The translations under genes were made by a program, and so were the position numbers. The notes under the pieces were generated by a model. It was not told the origin of the DNA, searched no databases, and saw only the letters and a program-made list of their open reading frames with translations. From an uncultured Lactobacillus sp. (GTDB lineage Bacteria > Bacillota > Bacilli > Lactobacillales > Lactobacillaceae), in the NCBI RefSeq assembly GCF_947367125.1, contig NZ_CANBCQ010000009.1, positions 1 through 58,288 on the forward strand: a stretch of 58,288 nt of DNA. Direction: 5' to 3'. Shown piece by piece: positions 38,191 through 47,715 of the stretch. Position 1 is the first letter of the stretch. Every line of letters begins with the position of its first letter.

Positions 38191-39388
38191 CCTTAATTCC
38201 TTTCAATTTACTCATCAACTTCACTTCAGTTAAATTTTTAACGGCCGCAATAAAGGCTGGATCAGCGGCTAGCTTAGCTGCTTCCGGATCCTTTTTCTGC
38301 CAATCACTAACCAGCTTGCTAAATTCTTTTTCAGTAAACAACTCATCCTTAGCAGTCTGAAAAGCCTGTTGATCATTAGCATTTAACTTCAAACTAGTAT
38401 TTACAACAAAACGCACATCAACTAACTGCGAGTCAAACTGCAAAGATTGCGAAATTGTCTGCCAAAAGTCAGCATCTTGAACTAAATCACGTTCTTCCGC
38501 GGTCAAATATTGAGCACCACTAATAGTTAAACTGAAGTATGTCTTTTGCTTAGCTGCAAGGACCACGATAATTTTTGCTTGTAAGTCGGCTTTATTAATC
38601 TCTGCTTCAAGCTCTAGCTTGGCTGCTTGCCACAGAATTGGTCCTGTTTCTTTAAATGAAATCGTAGTTTTGCCACTATTTTCATCGATTTCACCCAGAT
38701 AGCATCCCTTCGCACCCAATTCATTAATATGCCGTCCTTGAATGTTTCCCGGGTAAACAATCCACGATGCAGTGCTCAAATTATTTCTAGCATGAATATG
38801 ACCTAAAGCAAAATAATCGTAATTTAGATCCTGTAATTCCTTAACCGTAAAAGGTGCATAAACGTTTTGACTAGCTGCCGTCGTCTTCTCCTGTGCATGC
38901 ATTAAGCCGAAAGTATAATTTTGCCCTTTTTTGGGAAATTCAGGAATCTTATCTTCAGTAATGTGATTATTCAAATATGAAAAACCAACCACATCATAGT
39001 TATAACCATTTGCCGTAGTAAATGTAGCCTTTTCTACTATTTCATTACTACCTAACAATTTAAAGTAAGGACTAGGACTAACCAGCAGATCTTCTTGCTT
39101 CATATGATCATGATTACCAAAAATCATGACTACTTGAATTTTTGCATCTGTCAAACGCTTAATCTGTTCAGCGAAAAATAGCTGAGCGCGTGGTGACGGC
39201 TGACTGCTGTCAAAAGTATCCCCTGCTACTAAAACTAAATCAACTTTTTCACTCAAAGCCAGATCAACGATTTTGGTTAGTGATTGATCAGCTGCTTGAT
39301 AAATATGGTTAAATTCCTTAGATGGCAAAAAAGATAGCCCACGAAATGGACTATCTAAGTGCGCATCCGCAAAGTGAATAAATTTCAT
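38171..39388 (-). CDS. yhaO: DNA repair exonuclease YhaO (SbcD/Mre11-like)
   Basis: A 405-residue metallophosphoesterase. The metal-binding motifs are all present: FADAHLDSPF (about 5-14), VAGDTFDSS (about 53-61), FGNHDHM (about 88-94), LMHAQEK and ALGHIHARN (about 195-203). It is the partner of YhaN, whose start lies inside its 3' end. YlbF-like gene ends eight bases upstream. A role in DNA end processing is inferred from Mre11-Rad50 homology. Confidence 0.93.
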   Translation of the reverse strand: MKFIHFADAHLDSPFRGLSFLPSKEFNHIYQAADQSLTKIVDLALSEKVDLVLVAGDTFDSSQPSPRAQLFFAEQIKRLTDAKIQVVMIFGNHDHMKQEDLLVSPSPYFKLLGSNEIVEKATFTTANGYNYDVVGFSYLNNHITEDKIPEFPKKGQNYTFGLMHAQEKTTAASQNVYAPFTVKELQDLNYDYFALGHIHARNNLSTASWIVYPGNIQGRHINELGAKGCYLGEIDENSGKTTISFKETGPILWQAAKLELEAEINKADLQAKIIVVLAAKQKTYFSLTISGAQYLTAEERDLVQDADFWQTISQSLQFDSQLVDVRFVVNTSLKLNANDQQAFQTAKDELFTEKEFSKLVSDWQKKDPEAAKLAADPAFIAAVKNLTEVKLMSKLKGIKDETETN

Positions 39389-39396
39389 CGCGAATA

Positions 39397-39747
39397 TTAA
39401 TTTCTAAGATCTTCATAAAGATCATTAATTGGCTTAGTGTAAGCTTTTTGTACTTCACCAAGCAAATCGTACAAACCTTGTTCATTCGTAAGAAGTGAAA
39501 CAATTTTAGCATTCTTTTGAACTTGATCATTCAAATCCTTGTAAGCTTGTTGGTCTTCAGCTGAAAGTGGTTGACCAGCTTGTTGTGCTTGCATGATCTT
39601 ATTTTGCAATTCGTCCATCTTCTTGAACAAAGCAGAAGCATCCTTGTCATCTTCAACTGCTTTAATTGCTTCTTGTAACTTCTTATATTGATCAGTTTGT
39701 GTTAAATCTTCTGCTAATTTGTTAGCAGCATCATAAATGTTAACCAT
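39397..39747 (-). CDS. YlbF/YmcA family (UPF0342-type) protein
   Basis: A 116-residue all-helical protein (KLAEDLTQTDQYKKLQEAIKAVEDDKDASALFKKMDELQNK). The family includes Bacillus YheA, YlbF and YmcA; the latter two act with RNase Y and influence mRNA processing. It lies 8 bases before yhaO and 17 after PBP1A on the same strand, so the five genes are likely one operon. Function in lactobacilli is not known. Confidence 0.9.
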   Translation of the reverse strand: MVNIYDAANKLAEDLTQTDQYKKLQEAIKAVEDDKDASALFKKMDELQNKIMQAQQAGQPLSAEDQQAYKDLNDQVQKNAKIVSLLTNEQGLYDLLGEVQKAYTKPINDLYEDLRN

Positions 39748-39764
39748 TGCGGTCCTCCTAAATT

Positions 39765-41822
39765 TTATTGGCCAAATAAACCTTTAAGGCTATTATACCA
39801 TTCATTAATTTTCTGTCCTGCAGAACCAATTCCATCCTGAATTTTTTCACCTAAACCGCCGGTCCAATCAGAATTAGAGCCATTGTTTTTGACAATTTGA
39901 TTAGGCGCTTTTTCGGTAAATTCAGTCTGAGCTGTATACGGCAAAATTCCTTCCATTTCAGCTTTGTATAAACGAGTAATCCCAGTTTCAGAAATGCCTT
40001 GCATGTAATGCTCTCGATTAGTCCGGTCAAAGCCAACCCAAGTAGATAATACAATATCCGGTGTATAACCCACAATCCATTGGTCCTTAGTACCAAAGCC
40101 GTATGAGTTAGGCACTTCAGTTGAACCTGTTTTACCAGCAACCCGATAGCCATTAGGCTGAGCCGAGCGCCCCGTACCGTTGGTAAAGACCCCCAGCATC
40201 ATCGTCGTCATTTCCTTAGCAGTATTTTCCGAAATAATTCGGTGACTGCCTGGATTATTGTTTTCAGCTAAAACATTGCCTGAAGCATCCGTAATCTTAG
40301 TAATAAAGAAAGAGTTATTAGGTAAATTCCCTTTATTAGCAAAGGCTGAATATGCTCTGGCCATTTGCAGTGGTGATACCCCAGAAGATAACCCACCTAA
40401 AGCTAAAGCCAAATTGCGATCACTCTTTGGCACTTTAATGCCAAAGTTTTCCACAGATTGGACACCTTTGCTGACGCCAATTCGGTCAAGCAGCCAAACA
40501 GCCGGCACATTTTTACTCTCTTCTAAAGCTTGATACATCGGAATGGTATTAGAATAGCCATTATCGACATTGTGTGGCTCATAGCCGTTCTTGCCAAACT
40601 TTTGCAATTTATTCGATAGTTGAGAGTCATAATGATAGCCATTTTGCAAAGCTGGTGCATAAACCGCCAACGGCTTAATTGATGAACCAGGCTGACGCTT
40701 CATCTGGGTTGCTCGATTGTAGCCCCGGAAAACATGCTTGCCGCGACCACCAATAATTGCGCGGACCGCACCAGTATTAGGATCCATTGCTACACTAGCA
40801 CCTTGACACTCAGTACCATCACTTCCGTTTTGCGGGAAAAGCCAGCTTTCATTAAAGGTATCCTGCAATCTGCCTTGATAGTTCTGATTCAAGGTTGTAT
40901 AAATTTTCAAGCCCTTATTCATCACTTGTTCTTCAGTCAAACCGTACTTGGAGATTGCCTCATCAACTACAGCATCAAAGAAGTAAGGATAACGGTAACC
41001 ATCTTTATTTTGAAAAGTATTTCTTAAAGTCAAACCTTGTTTTTGATACATCTTAGCTTGCGCTGCCGACAATTTGTGGTTATCAACCATCAAACTCAAG
41101 ATTAGATTCCGTCTTGCCAAAGCATTTGACATATGGTCGATTGGATTATAAAAACTAGGATTGCGCAGAATCCCTGCTAAAGTAGCAGCTTCACTAGGAT
41201 TGACTTCACTTGCGTTTTTACCAAAATAACGGCGACTAGCATCCTGCACGCCCCAGACTCCGTTGCCAAAATAGGCATTGTTCAAGTACATCGTCAAAAT
41301 ATCTTTTTTGGAATAAACATGATTAATTTCAATCGCAAAAAAGAGTTCTTCTAACTTTCTTGAGAAAGTCTGCTGCTGCGTCAAAAGTGAGTTTTTAGCT
41401 AATTGCTGCGTTAAAGTTGACCCACCACCAGTAACTTGACCATGATGAATCACTAAACTTATTGCAGCCCGAGCCATACCCTTAATACTAAAGCCTGGGT
41501 TCTTCCAAAAAGTCCGGTCTTCAGTAGAAATTACCGCATTCTGAATATTAGGTGAAATCTTATCATATTCCACAAACGAACCCTTTTGTGAATACAAAGA
41601 GCCCGCTTTTTTGCCCTTATAATCATAAATTGTCGTTGTGGTTGAAAGAGAAGCTTTCAAATTAGCAATGTTCGATGTCTTAACTTTAATTGTATAATAG
41701 GTACAAGTTAAGAGCATCAATGTGAGCAGGATTAAAATAATCCAGCGTCCGATAAAGAAGCGACTATCAAAACGATGCCAAGCATCTTTAAAACTGCTTC
41801 TTTTTGGTTGGTCGTTATTCAT
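39765..41822 (-). CDS. pbp1A: Class A penicillin-binding protein 1A
   Basis: Bifunctional peptidoglycan polymerase of 685 residues. A cytoplasmic tail and one membrane helix (about 27-47, WIILILLTLMLLTCTYY) precede the glycosyltransferase domain (ISTEDRTFWKNPGFSIKGMARA near 95-115, GGSTLTQQLAKNSL near 135-148). The transpeptidase domain has PGSSIKPL (SxxK, near 388), SKN (near 440) and AGKTGSTEVPN (KTG, near 565). A Gly/Asn tail ends the protein. It likely builds wall peptidoglycan during growth. First gene of the PBP1A-YlbF-yhaO-yhaN-yhaM run. Confidence 0.95.
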   Translation of the reverse strand: MNNDQPKRSSFKDAWHRFDSRFFIGRWIILILLTLMLLTCTYYTIKVKTSNIANLKASLSTTTTIYDYKGKKAGSLYSQKGSFVEYDKISPNIQNAVISTEDRTFWKNPGFSIKGMARAAISLVIHHGQVTGGGSTLTQQLAKNSLLTQQQTFSRKLEELFFAIEINHVYSKKDILTMYLNNAYFGNGVWGVQDASRRYFGKNASEVNPSEAATLAGILRNPSFYNPIDHMSNALARRNLILSLMVDNHKLSAAQAKMYQKQGLTLRNTFQNKDGYRYPYFFDAVVDEAISKYGLTEEQVMNKGLKIYTTLNQNYQGRLQDTFNESWLFPQNGSDGTECQGASVAMDPNTGAVRAIIGGRGKHVFRGYNRATQMKRQPGSSIKPLAVYAPALQNGYHYDSQLSNKLQKFGKNGYEPHNVDNGYSNTIPMYQALEESKNVPAVWLLDRIGVSKGVQSVENFGIKVPKSDRNLALALGGLSSGVSPLQMARAYSAFANKGNLPNNSFFITKITDASGNVLAENNNPGSHRIISENTAKEMTTMMLGVFTNGTGRSAQPNGYRVAGKTGSTEVPNSYGFGTKDQWIVGYTPDIVLSTWVGFDRTNREHYMQGISETGITRLYKAEMEGILPYTAQTEFTEKAPNQIVKNNGSNSDWTGGLGEKIQDGIGSAGQKINEWYNSLKGLFGQ

Positions 41823-41911
41823 TAAATATATTGCTCCTTTTTAGAAACAAGAAAATTGTACCATATTATCAAAACACCTGTTTATAACTAAATTAGACTT
41901 AAGAAATTATT

Positions 41912-42769
41912 ATGAGTTTTCATTTTACACTTTTTTACCCTAAAAATCTTGCACCAACACCAGTTAACGAAGTTTTACGTCAATTATTAATCCCCCGCAA
42001 GTGGCGGCATTTTTTGCGTACTGAAAAAAGTATTCAAGTTAATGGCGACTATCGCTACTTTAATCAGAATATTTTACCTGGCGACAAAATTGACCTGCAA
42101 TTAAATCATGTCGAAAGTGAACAGCAAGCTTATGTACCAAGTGGCAAAATGCCCGATGTAATTTATGAAGATGATAATTTATTAATTATTAACAAGCAAA
42201 AAGGTCAGAAGACCCACCCTAATTTAAATGAAACTGACACTGCCTTAAATGATTGTGCCACTTACTTAGGCCAATCTCCCTATATCGTTCATCGCCTTGA
42301 TATGTTGACGGGTGGTTTACTTTTAGTTGCTAAAAATCCAGCAGTAGTTCCTATTTTAAATCGTGAATTAACCAGCAAAATTTTTCATCGTGATTACCTA
42401 GCCCTAGTTAACAACGCTGATCACTTAAGTAATACTGGGACAATTAACGCCCCAATTGGTCACAACCCACTGGATCAGCGCAAACGAAAAATTGATCTTA
42501 ATGGTCTCAAGGCAATTACTCATTATCAAGTTTTAAAAAGATATTCGAATCAAACAGCATTAGTCAAATTAACTTTAGAAACTGGGCGAACCCATCAAAT
42601 TCGAGTCCACCTCGCTTCATTAGGAACACCAATTGTGGGTGATCCGCTATATAATCCAAATTTTGCTGGCGAAGATTTAGCACTTGATGCCTATGAAATA
42701 TCATTAATTAAGCCCTACTCTTTTTCAAAATTAACTGTAAAATTACCCCAAAACAAAATTGAACTGTAA
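41912..42769 (+). CDS. RluA family pseudouridine synthase
   Basis: A 285-residue enzyme converting uridine to pseudouridine in rRNA or tRNA. The catalytic Asp lies in VHRLDMLTGGLLLVAKN (about 128-144); GRTHQIRVHLASLG is at about 229-242. A short N-terminal S4-like region precedes the core. It is divergent from pbp1A and ends in a strong hairpin. The specific RNA target cannot be read from the sequence. Confidence 0.94.
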   Translation: MSFHFTLFYPKNLAPTPVNEVLRQLLIPRKWRHFLRTEKSIQVNGDYRYFNQNILPGDKIDLQLNHVESEQQAYVPSGKMPDVIYEDDNLLIINKQKGQKTHPNLNETDTALNDCATYLGQSPYIVHRLDMLTGGLLLVAKNPAVVPILNRELTSKIFHRDYLALVNNADHLSNTGTINAPIGHNPLDQRKRKIDLNGLKAITHYQVLKRYSNQTALVKLTLETGRTHQIRVHLASLGTPIVGDPLYNPNFAGEDLALDAYEISLIKPYSFSKLTVKLPQNKIEL

Positions 42770-42806
42770 AAAAGGCTTTGACTGCAATACAATCAAAGCC
42801 TTTTTT
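42766..42806. terminator. Bidirectional terminator between rluA-type gene and ppsA remnant
   Basis: Stem AAAAAGGCTTTGA / TCAAAGCCTTTTT with runs on both sides; serves both convergent units. Confidence 0.9.
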
Positions 42807-42827
42807 CTATATAAAACCTATTTTTTA

Positions 42828-44510
42828 TCAATTATAATCCGCTGGATCTTTTTTACCCAAACCAGTTGCCTGATCAAGTAAAATTCGTTGTTCATAATGT
42901 GCCACATTCAACTTAGTTACCTTAACCATATCGGGGTTAACTGAAACATAATCAATTCCACTTCTTACTAGAAATTCCGTAAACTCCGGATATTCTGAAG
43001 GGGCCTGACCGCAAATTGAGATAGTCTTGCCAGCTTGATGAGCCACCTTAATTAAATGTCTAATCGCTCTTTTAACGGCTAGATTTCTTTCATCAAACAA
43101 ATCAGAAATGACATCGTTATTACGATCGCAACCTAATAACAGCATGGTTAGATCATTTGAACCAATCGAATAACCATCAATAAATTGATCAGCCAAAATA
43201 ATATTTGCAGGGATTTCAGCCATCATGTAAATTTTAAAGTCTGCACTTCTCACTACCCCATGCTTTTCCATAATCTTGGTCACTTTGCGTGCTTCATCAA
43301 CTGTACGACAAAATGGAATCATAACTTGGAGATTCTTTAAGCCAAACTCATTGCGAACCTTTTTTACCGCTGCAAGTTCTAGTTCAAAAGTCGCAATATA
43401 TTTAGGATCATAATATCTAGAAGCACCGCGCCAACCTAACAAATCTGCTGGTTCATGTGGTCCATATTTATCGCCGCCCTTTAAATTACGATATTCACCA
43501 GACTTAAAGTCAGAAAAACGCAAAACTACAGGCCGTGGCGCCATTGCCCGCGCTACTTTGCCAATCCCATTAGCTAATTCATTGACTACTCTTTCAGGGT
43601 GGCCTGTCTCAATTAAATAGAGCGGATGCTGGTGAATATAAGTGGTCCATAAAAATTCTTCCCGCATTAAACCGATTCCGCCGGCTGGAAGTGAAGCATA
43701 TTTCTCAGCCAAATCAGGATCACCCAAATTCATCATAATTCTCGTTGCAGTTGGTAGGAAATACTCTGTAGTAACAGATTTATCTGCTGTCTTTTCCACT
43801 TTTTTAACTACATCCTTAACAACTCCAACATAAACTACCCCATTTTTGGCATAGACAGTAATTATTTCACCATTTTTTAAAGCTTTGGTTGCTGCTAAGC
43901 CGCGACTAGTAGTCCCCACCAGACACGGAATTTACATTTCACGCGAAACGATTGCGACATGACAAGTCATCCCACCGTTATTGGTAATAATTGCCGCAGC
44001 CTTTTTCATCGCCGGTACCCAATCAGGTGATGTCATTAAAGTTACTAGAATTTCACCTTGCTTGAATTCATTAATATCTTTTGGATCATCGATAATATGG
44101 ACCTTGCCTGAAACGATTCCCGGTGAAGCTGGCAAACCTTTTAACAGTACTTGATGGTCAGTCGTTACTTCTTCAGTCACCTCTGCTTCTTTTTGCTTCT
44201 TCTTCTGTGACCAAACTGTTTCTGGTCGTGCTTGAACTAGCCATAATTTATCATTCTGATCGAGCGATCATTCCATATACATGTAGCAACCATAGTGTTT
44301 TTCAATTTCTTTAGCATAACCCGCTAATTCAATAATTTGTGCATCAGTTAAAGCTGGCGCATCAACTTTATCTGAAACTACTTTTTGCTCGATTGTTCCG
44401 CCAGATGGCAATCTAATTAACTCAACTGACTTTTTAGTCACCATCTTGTGGACAATTTTCATTGTATTTTTATCAACAACATAATTATCCGGCGTAACTG
44501 TGCCTGACAA
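42828..44510 (-). pseudogene. ppsA: Phosphoenolpyruvate synthase (PpsA) remnant with two in-frame stops
   Basis: One frame of about 561 codons corresponding to the middle and C-terminal part of PEP synthase (about 800 residues in full), which converts pyruvate, ATP and water to PEP, AMP and Pi. The phospho-His region NNGGMTCHVAIVSRE, the TIM-barrel residues LREEFLWT-like and the catalytic Cys in SICGQAPSEYPEF remain. TGA at 44268-44270 falls after YMYME where relatives have Trp (one change from TGG); TAA at 43932-43934 follows REM before IPCLVGT. The N-terminal ATP-binding part is missing because the frame is joined to a phosphatase remnant near 44500-44510. Not functional. Confidence 0.9.
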
Positions 44511-44924
44511 TCAAAATCGTATCATCAGTATGAGTCGCATCAATAATCTCAGTAATTGCTTGCTCCATTCTTTTCTCTACATGTGTATCTGGCTCCATAG
44601 CCGCATTAATCCGGCTAAAACCACGCCGCCAAGGCAGCATGAATTCATCCTGACCTTCATATTCACCATGCGACTTTTCATGTAAATCAAATATCCGCGT
44701 ATAAGGCATTTGCTGATTAGTTATAATTTCAAGCGTATCACTTGCTCTTTCCTGTTTTGAACAAAATACAGCATCGAAGCTAATCTGCTTTTGCAAAAAT
44801 ATTGTCGAACGGCTTCAGCTTGTGCTTTTCCTAACTCTGTTAAAGGAGAATCACAAGTGCCTTGAATTTTATGGTGGACATTGAACAAAGTTTGTCCATG
44901 TCTTACCAAGTATATTGTTCTCAT
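44505..44924 (-). pseudogene. Histidine phosphatase (phosphoglycerate mutase-like) remnant
   Basis: Start at 44924 (MRTIYLVRHGQTLFN) gives the RHG catalytic motif. The frame breaks at a five-A tract on the plus strand (44795-44799); with one more base it would continue into FLQKQISFDAVFCSKQERASDTLEI in the same family. It retains ERASDT and HEKSHGEYEG, and ends in DDTILIVRHS, exactly where relatives have the second catalytic His (IVSHG), because it is fused there to the PpsA remnant. Thus a frameshift and a 3' truncation. Not functional. Confidence 0.82.
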
Positions 44925-44960
44925 TAACCTGCTACTCGCTTTCTCTTTCTCACATATCAA

Positions 44961-45361
44961 TTGTGAACAATTTTATAATACCATGCAGTATAGGAAAGCG
45001 ATTCAAGTTATATATTAATAATATCTAAAGCTATATACCAATATTGTGAAATTGAGATTAAGAAGACTGATTTTTTCGATAAAAGCAGATAATATATTGC
45101 AAAATGTCTTGTTAAGTATTGCTCATATTTGGATCGGTCTAATTTATTAAATTGCTGGAAAATTAGAGAATTATGATGATTACAGCTAATCACCAATTTA
45201 ATTTAAGTATTTTAAAATTATTTAAAAATTAGTGTTTTTTAATGCTAATTTCTTGCATTTTTTTGCTAAAAACTATATCTATTTTTTGAGTTAAGAGTAT
45301 AATTTTTGGTTGTACTATTTTTCATTTATTTTTTCTACTAGAGGAGAAGAAAGTAATTATT
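44961..45361. other. Gene-free stretch before the aquaporin gene
   Basis: About 400 AT-rich bases. A TATAAT box at 45298-45303 and GAGGAGA at 45340-45346 fit the aquaporin promoter and ribosome binding site. I see no gene, strong hairpin or repeat in the rest. Confidence 0.4.
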
Positions 45362-46114
45362 ATGGAACATACTTGGTTAATGAAATATTGTGCGGAATTT
45401 TTCGGCACAATTATTTTAGTCGTATTTGGTAACGGTTCAGTTGCTAACTCAGTATTACGTGATACCGGTGGTAATAGTCGTGACGGTCAGGCCAATGGTG
45501 GGTGGCTCTTGATCGCCTTCGGCTTCGGTTTTGGGGTAATGTTACCAGCGATGTTATTTGGTTCAATCTCAGGTAACCACTTGAATCCTGCTGTAACTTT
45601 AGCTCAAGCTTGCGCCGGTGCCTTCCCATGGGATCAAGTCGTACCTTACATCTCGGTCCAAATGCTTGGTGCTATTGTCGGTCAGCTTTTACTAGTAGCA
45701 GTATACTGGCCTTATATTAAGAGAACCACTAGTGACGATGCTGTATTCGCTAGTTTTGCTACTGGTGACACAGCACACAGCAAATTAAACGGTTTTATCA
45801 CTGAGTTCGTCGGAACCGCTATTCTTTTATTCGTAGCTGTTGGTCTTTACCGCGGCATGTTCTTTAAGCAATCGATAGATATAGCCAATATCGGTGTAGG
45901 TTTCTTGATTACCGCTTTAGTTATGGCTGTTGGTGGTCCAACCGGTCCTGCACTAAACCCAGCAAGAGACTTGGGTCCGCGAATTGTCTATGCCCTTTGT
46001 CCATTGCCACACAAAGGCTCAGCTCATTGGGACTATGGCTGGGTACCAGTGGTAGCACCAATTGCCGGCGGAATCTGTGGTGCATTATTATACAAGATTG
46101 CATTTGGATTATAG
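45362..46114 (+). CDS. MIP/aquaporin family glycerol facilitator-like channel
   Basis: A 250-residue membrane channel with six helices and both NPA boxes (GNHLNPAVTLAQ near 71-82; GPALNPARDLGPR near 197-209). The residue after the second NPA is Arg then Asp, as in glycerol facilitators of lactic acid bacteria, which may also pass lactic acid. It is a single gene with its own terminator. Substrate is inferred. Confidence 0.93.
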   Translation: MEHTWLMKYCAEFFGTIILVVFGNGSVANSVLRDTGGNSRDGQANGGWLLIAFGFGFGVMLPAMLFGSISGNHLNPAVTLAQACAGAFPWDQVVPYISVQMLGAIVGQLLLVAVYWPYIKRTTSDDAVFASFATGDTAHSKLNGFITEFVGTAILLFVAVGLYRGMFFKQSIDIANIGVGFLITALVMAVGGPTGPALNPARDLGPRIVYALCPLPHKGSAHWDYGWVPVVAPIAGGICGALLYKIAFGL

Positions 46115-46163
46115 AAAAAGATCGATAATCTTCGTTAAAAACGTTGATCATCGATCTTTTTAT
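46115..46163 (+). terminator. Terminator of the aquaporin gene
   Basis: Stem AAAAAGATCGAT / ATCGATCTTTTT with T run; longer pairing inside the loop. Confidence 0.85.
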
Positions 46164-46179
46164 TATCTACAAATTTTCA

Positions 46180-47517
46180 TTAGTCCTTTTCTTCAGTTAC
46201 TTTAGCTTGTTCCTTTTCATACAACATCTTATCGTAACTACGTACAAATGGAAGATATACAAAGAAGGATACTACCAAAATTATAGCTTGCCAAATAGCA
46301 ACTTTCCAACCACCGATTAAAAATCCAGAAATAACTGGTGGCGTAGTCCATGGCACTTGTACACCATTCAAATATGGCAAAACACCTGCTTTAATTAATA
46401 AATAAGTTGAACCTGCTGAAAGTGGTGGCATGATGAAGAATGGAATAGCTAACATTGGGTTCATCACGATTGGTAATCCAAATAGAACAGGTTCATTAAT
46501 ATTAAAGATTCCTGGAACCAATGCCAGTTTACCGATACTCTTTAATTGGGTTGACTTAGCCATAAATGTCATAAAGACTACCAAACCAATAGTCATGCCG
46601 GCACCGGTAACTGTTGAGAATTGATCAAACAACCCCTGAATAACAATGTGGCCACCGTGAGCAGCATCAACGTAACCTAATTTCTTAAAGATCGCAGCAT
46701 TTTCAAGAGCATTGGCACTCAAAATTGGTCCTGCAATACCACCAACTAAAGTAGATCCGTGTACACCAAAGAACCAGAAGAATGGTACCAATAATGTTAA
46801 TAATAAAATACCACCAAATGAGTCAGTTACACCCTGTAATGGAGTTTGAATAGTAGTGTAAATCCATTGAGTTAAAGTTGTGTGTGCTACTTTATCAAAG
46901 AAAATGTAAACTAACAACCACCATACGGTTAAAACAGCTGATGGAATCAAAGCAACAAATGAGTTAGCAACTGCTGGTGGAACTTGATCTGGCAACTTAA
47001 TTGTAATCTTCTTTTTAACAAACCAAGTGTAAATCCAGCCAGTGATTAACCCTACAATGATAGCGGCAATCATTCCCTGGCCGCCAAGCCAAGTACGATC
47101 GATGAAGCCAATCAATAAATTTGGAGCTTTAGCAGCGGAAATAACAGTTTTAGTGCCATCTTTAACTGGAGTGGTTGAATTCATAATAATTAAAAATCCA
47201 ACAAAAGCGGTCATTCCTGCTGGCAGCCCTTCAACATGTTCATTTTTTGCCCATGTATAAGCAATACCAACAACCGCAAATACAGCTACAATACCAAATG
47301 AAGCGTTATATGCTTGATTCCAATATGGAGTTAAGCCCATTTGATTCATCCAATTTGCTACTGCTGGTATTGGAAATGAAGCTAACAGTAAAAATACTGA
47401 ACCTACCATGATAAATGGTAATGATAAAACCATTCCGTCTTTTAGCGCCTTTATTGCTCTAGTATTAATGAATTTCATGATAGGAGGTAAAATCTTTTGA
47501 TTAATAAAGTTTTGCAT
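46180..47517 (-). CDS. PTS cellobiose-type permease subunit IIC
   Basis: A 445-residue membrane subunit of the lactose/cellobiose PTS family (CelB-like) that imports beta-glucosides with phosphorylation. About ten helices; motifs GMVLSLPFIMVGSVF near 28-42, HGGHIVIQGLFDQFSTVTGAG near 285, and NEPVLFGLPIVMNPMLAIPF near 330-350 match EIIC. No IIA or IIB genes are nearby, so partner subunits must be encoded elsewhere. It is divergent from the RpiR regulator, and an inverted repeat overlaps its promoter. Confidence 0.93.
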   Translation of the reverse strand: MQNFINQKILPPIMKFINTRAIKALKDGMVLSLPFIMVGSVFLLLASFPIPAVANWMNQMGLTPYWNQAYNASFGIVAVFAVVGIAYTWAKNEHVEGLPAGMTAFVGFLIIMNSTTPVKDGTKTVISAAKAPNLLIGFIDRTWLGGQGMIAAIIVGLITGWIYTWFVKKKITIKLPDQVPPAVANSFVALIPSAVLTVWWLLVYIFFDKVAHTTLTQWIYTTIQTPLQGVTDSFGGILLLTLLVPFFWFFGVHGSTLVGGIAGPILSANALENAAIFKKLGYVDAAHGGHIVIQGLFDQFSTVTGAGMTIGLVVFMTFMAKSTQLKSIGKLALVPGIFNINEPVLFGLPIVMNPMLAIPFFIMPPLSAGSTYLLIKAGVLPYLNGVQVPWTTPPVISGFLIGGWKVAIWQAIILVVSFFVYLPFVRSYDKMLYEKEQAKVTEEKD

Positions 47518-47546
47518 AAGTATCTCCCCTCAATACTTTTTTATTT

Positions 47547-47573
47547 CGCTTACATTTACATTCTATGTAAGCG
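47547..47573. promoter_or_regulatory. Operator palindrome over the PTS promoter
   Basis: Perfect nine-base arms CGCTTACAT and ATGTAAGCG with a nine-base spacer. The arm plus its right flank (TGTAAGCGCATTCG, 47566-47579) also resembles a CcpA cre site with two mismatches. It overlaps the -10 of the PTS promoter. Binding by the adjacent RpiR protein or CcpA is inferred. Confidence 0.7.
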
Positions 47574-47588
47574 CATTCGATCAATCAA
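47560..47588 (-). promoter_or_regulatory. Promoter of the PTS IIC gene
   Basis: Minus-strand TTGATT and TAGAAT separated by 17 bases; the operator covers the -10. Confidence 0.65.
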
Positions 47589-47715
47589 TACTTTACAGTT
47601 ACTTAGGAACATTTACGGCACTATGCTTTATGTATCAGGAATGGCACACACTGTTTCATAATATATCCGTTATATGTTATCTTATATTTAAGTTATAACT
47701 ATAAGGAGAAAAACT

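Noticed and set aside
45008-45196. 62-codon minus-strand frame in the gene-free stretch
   Set aside because: No binding site, AT-rich codons and no conserved look.
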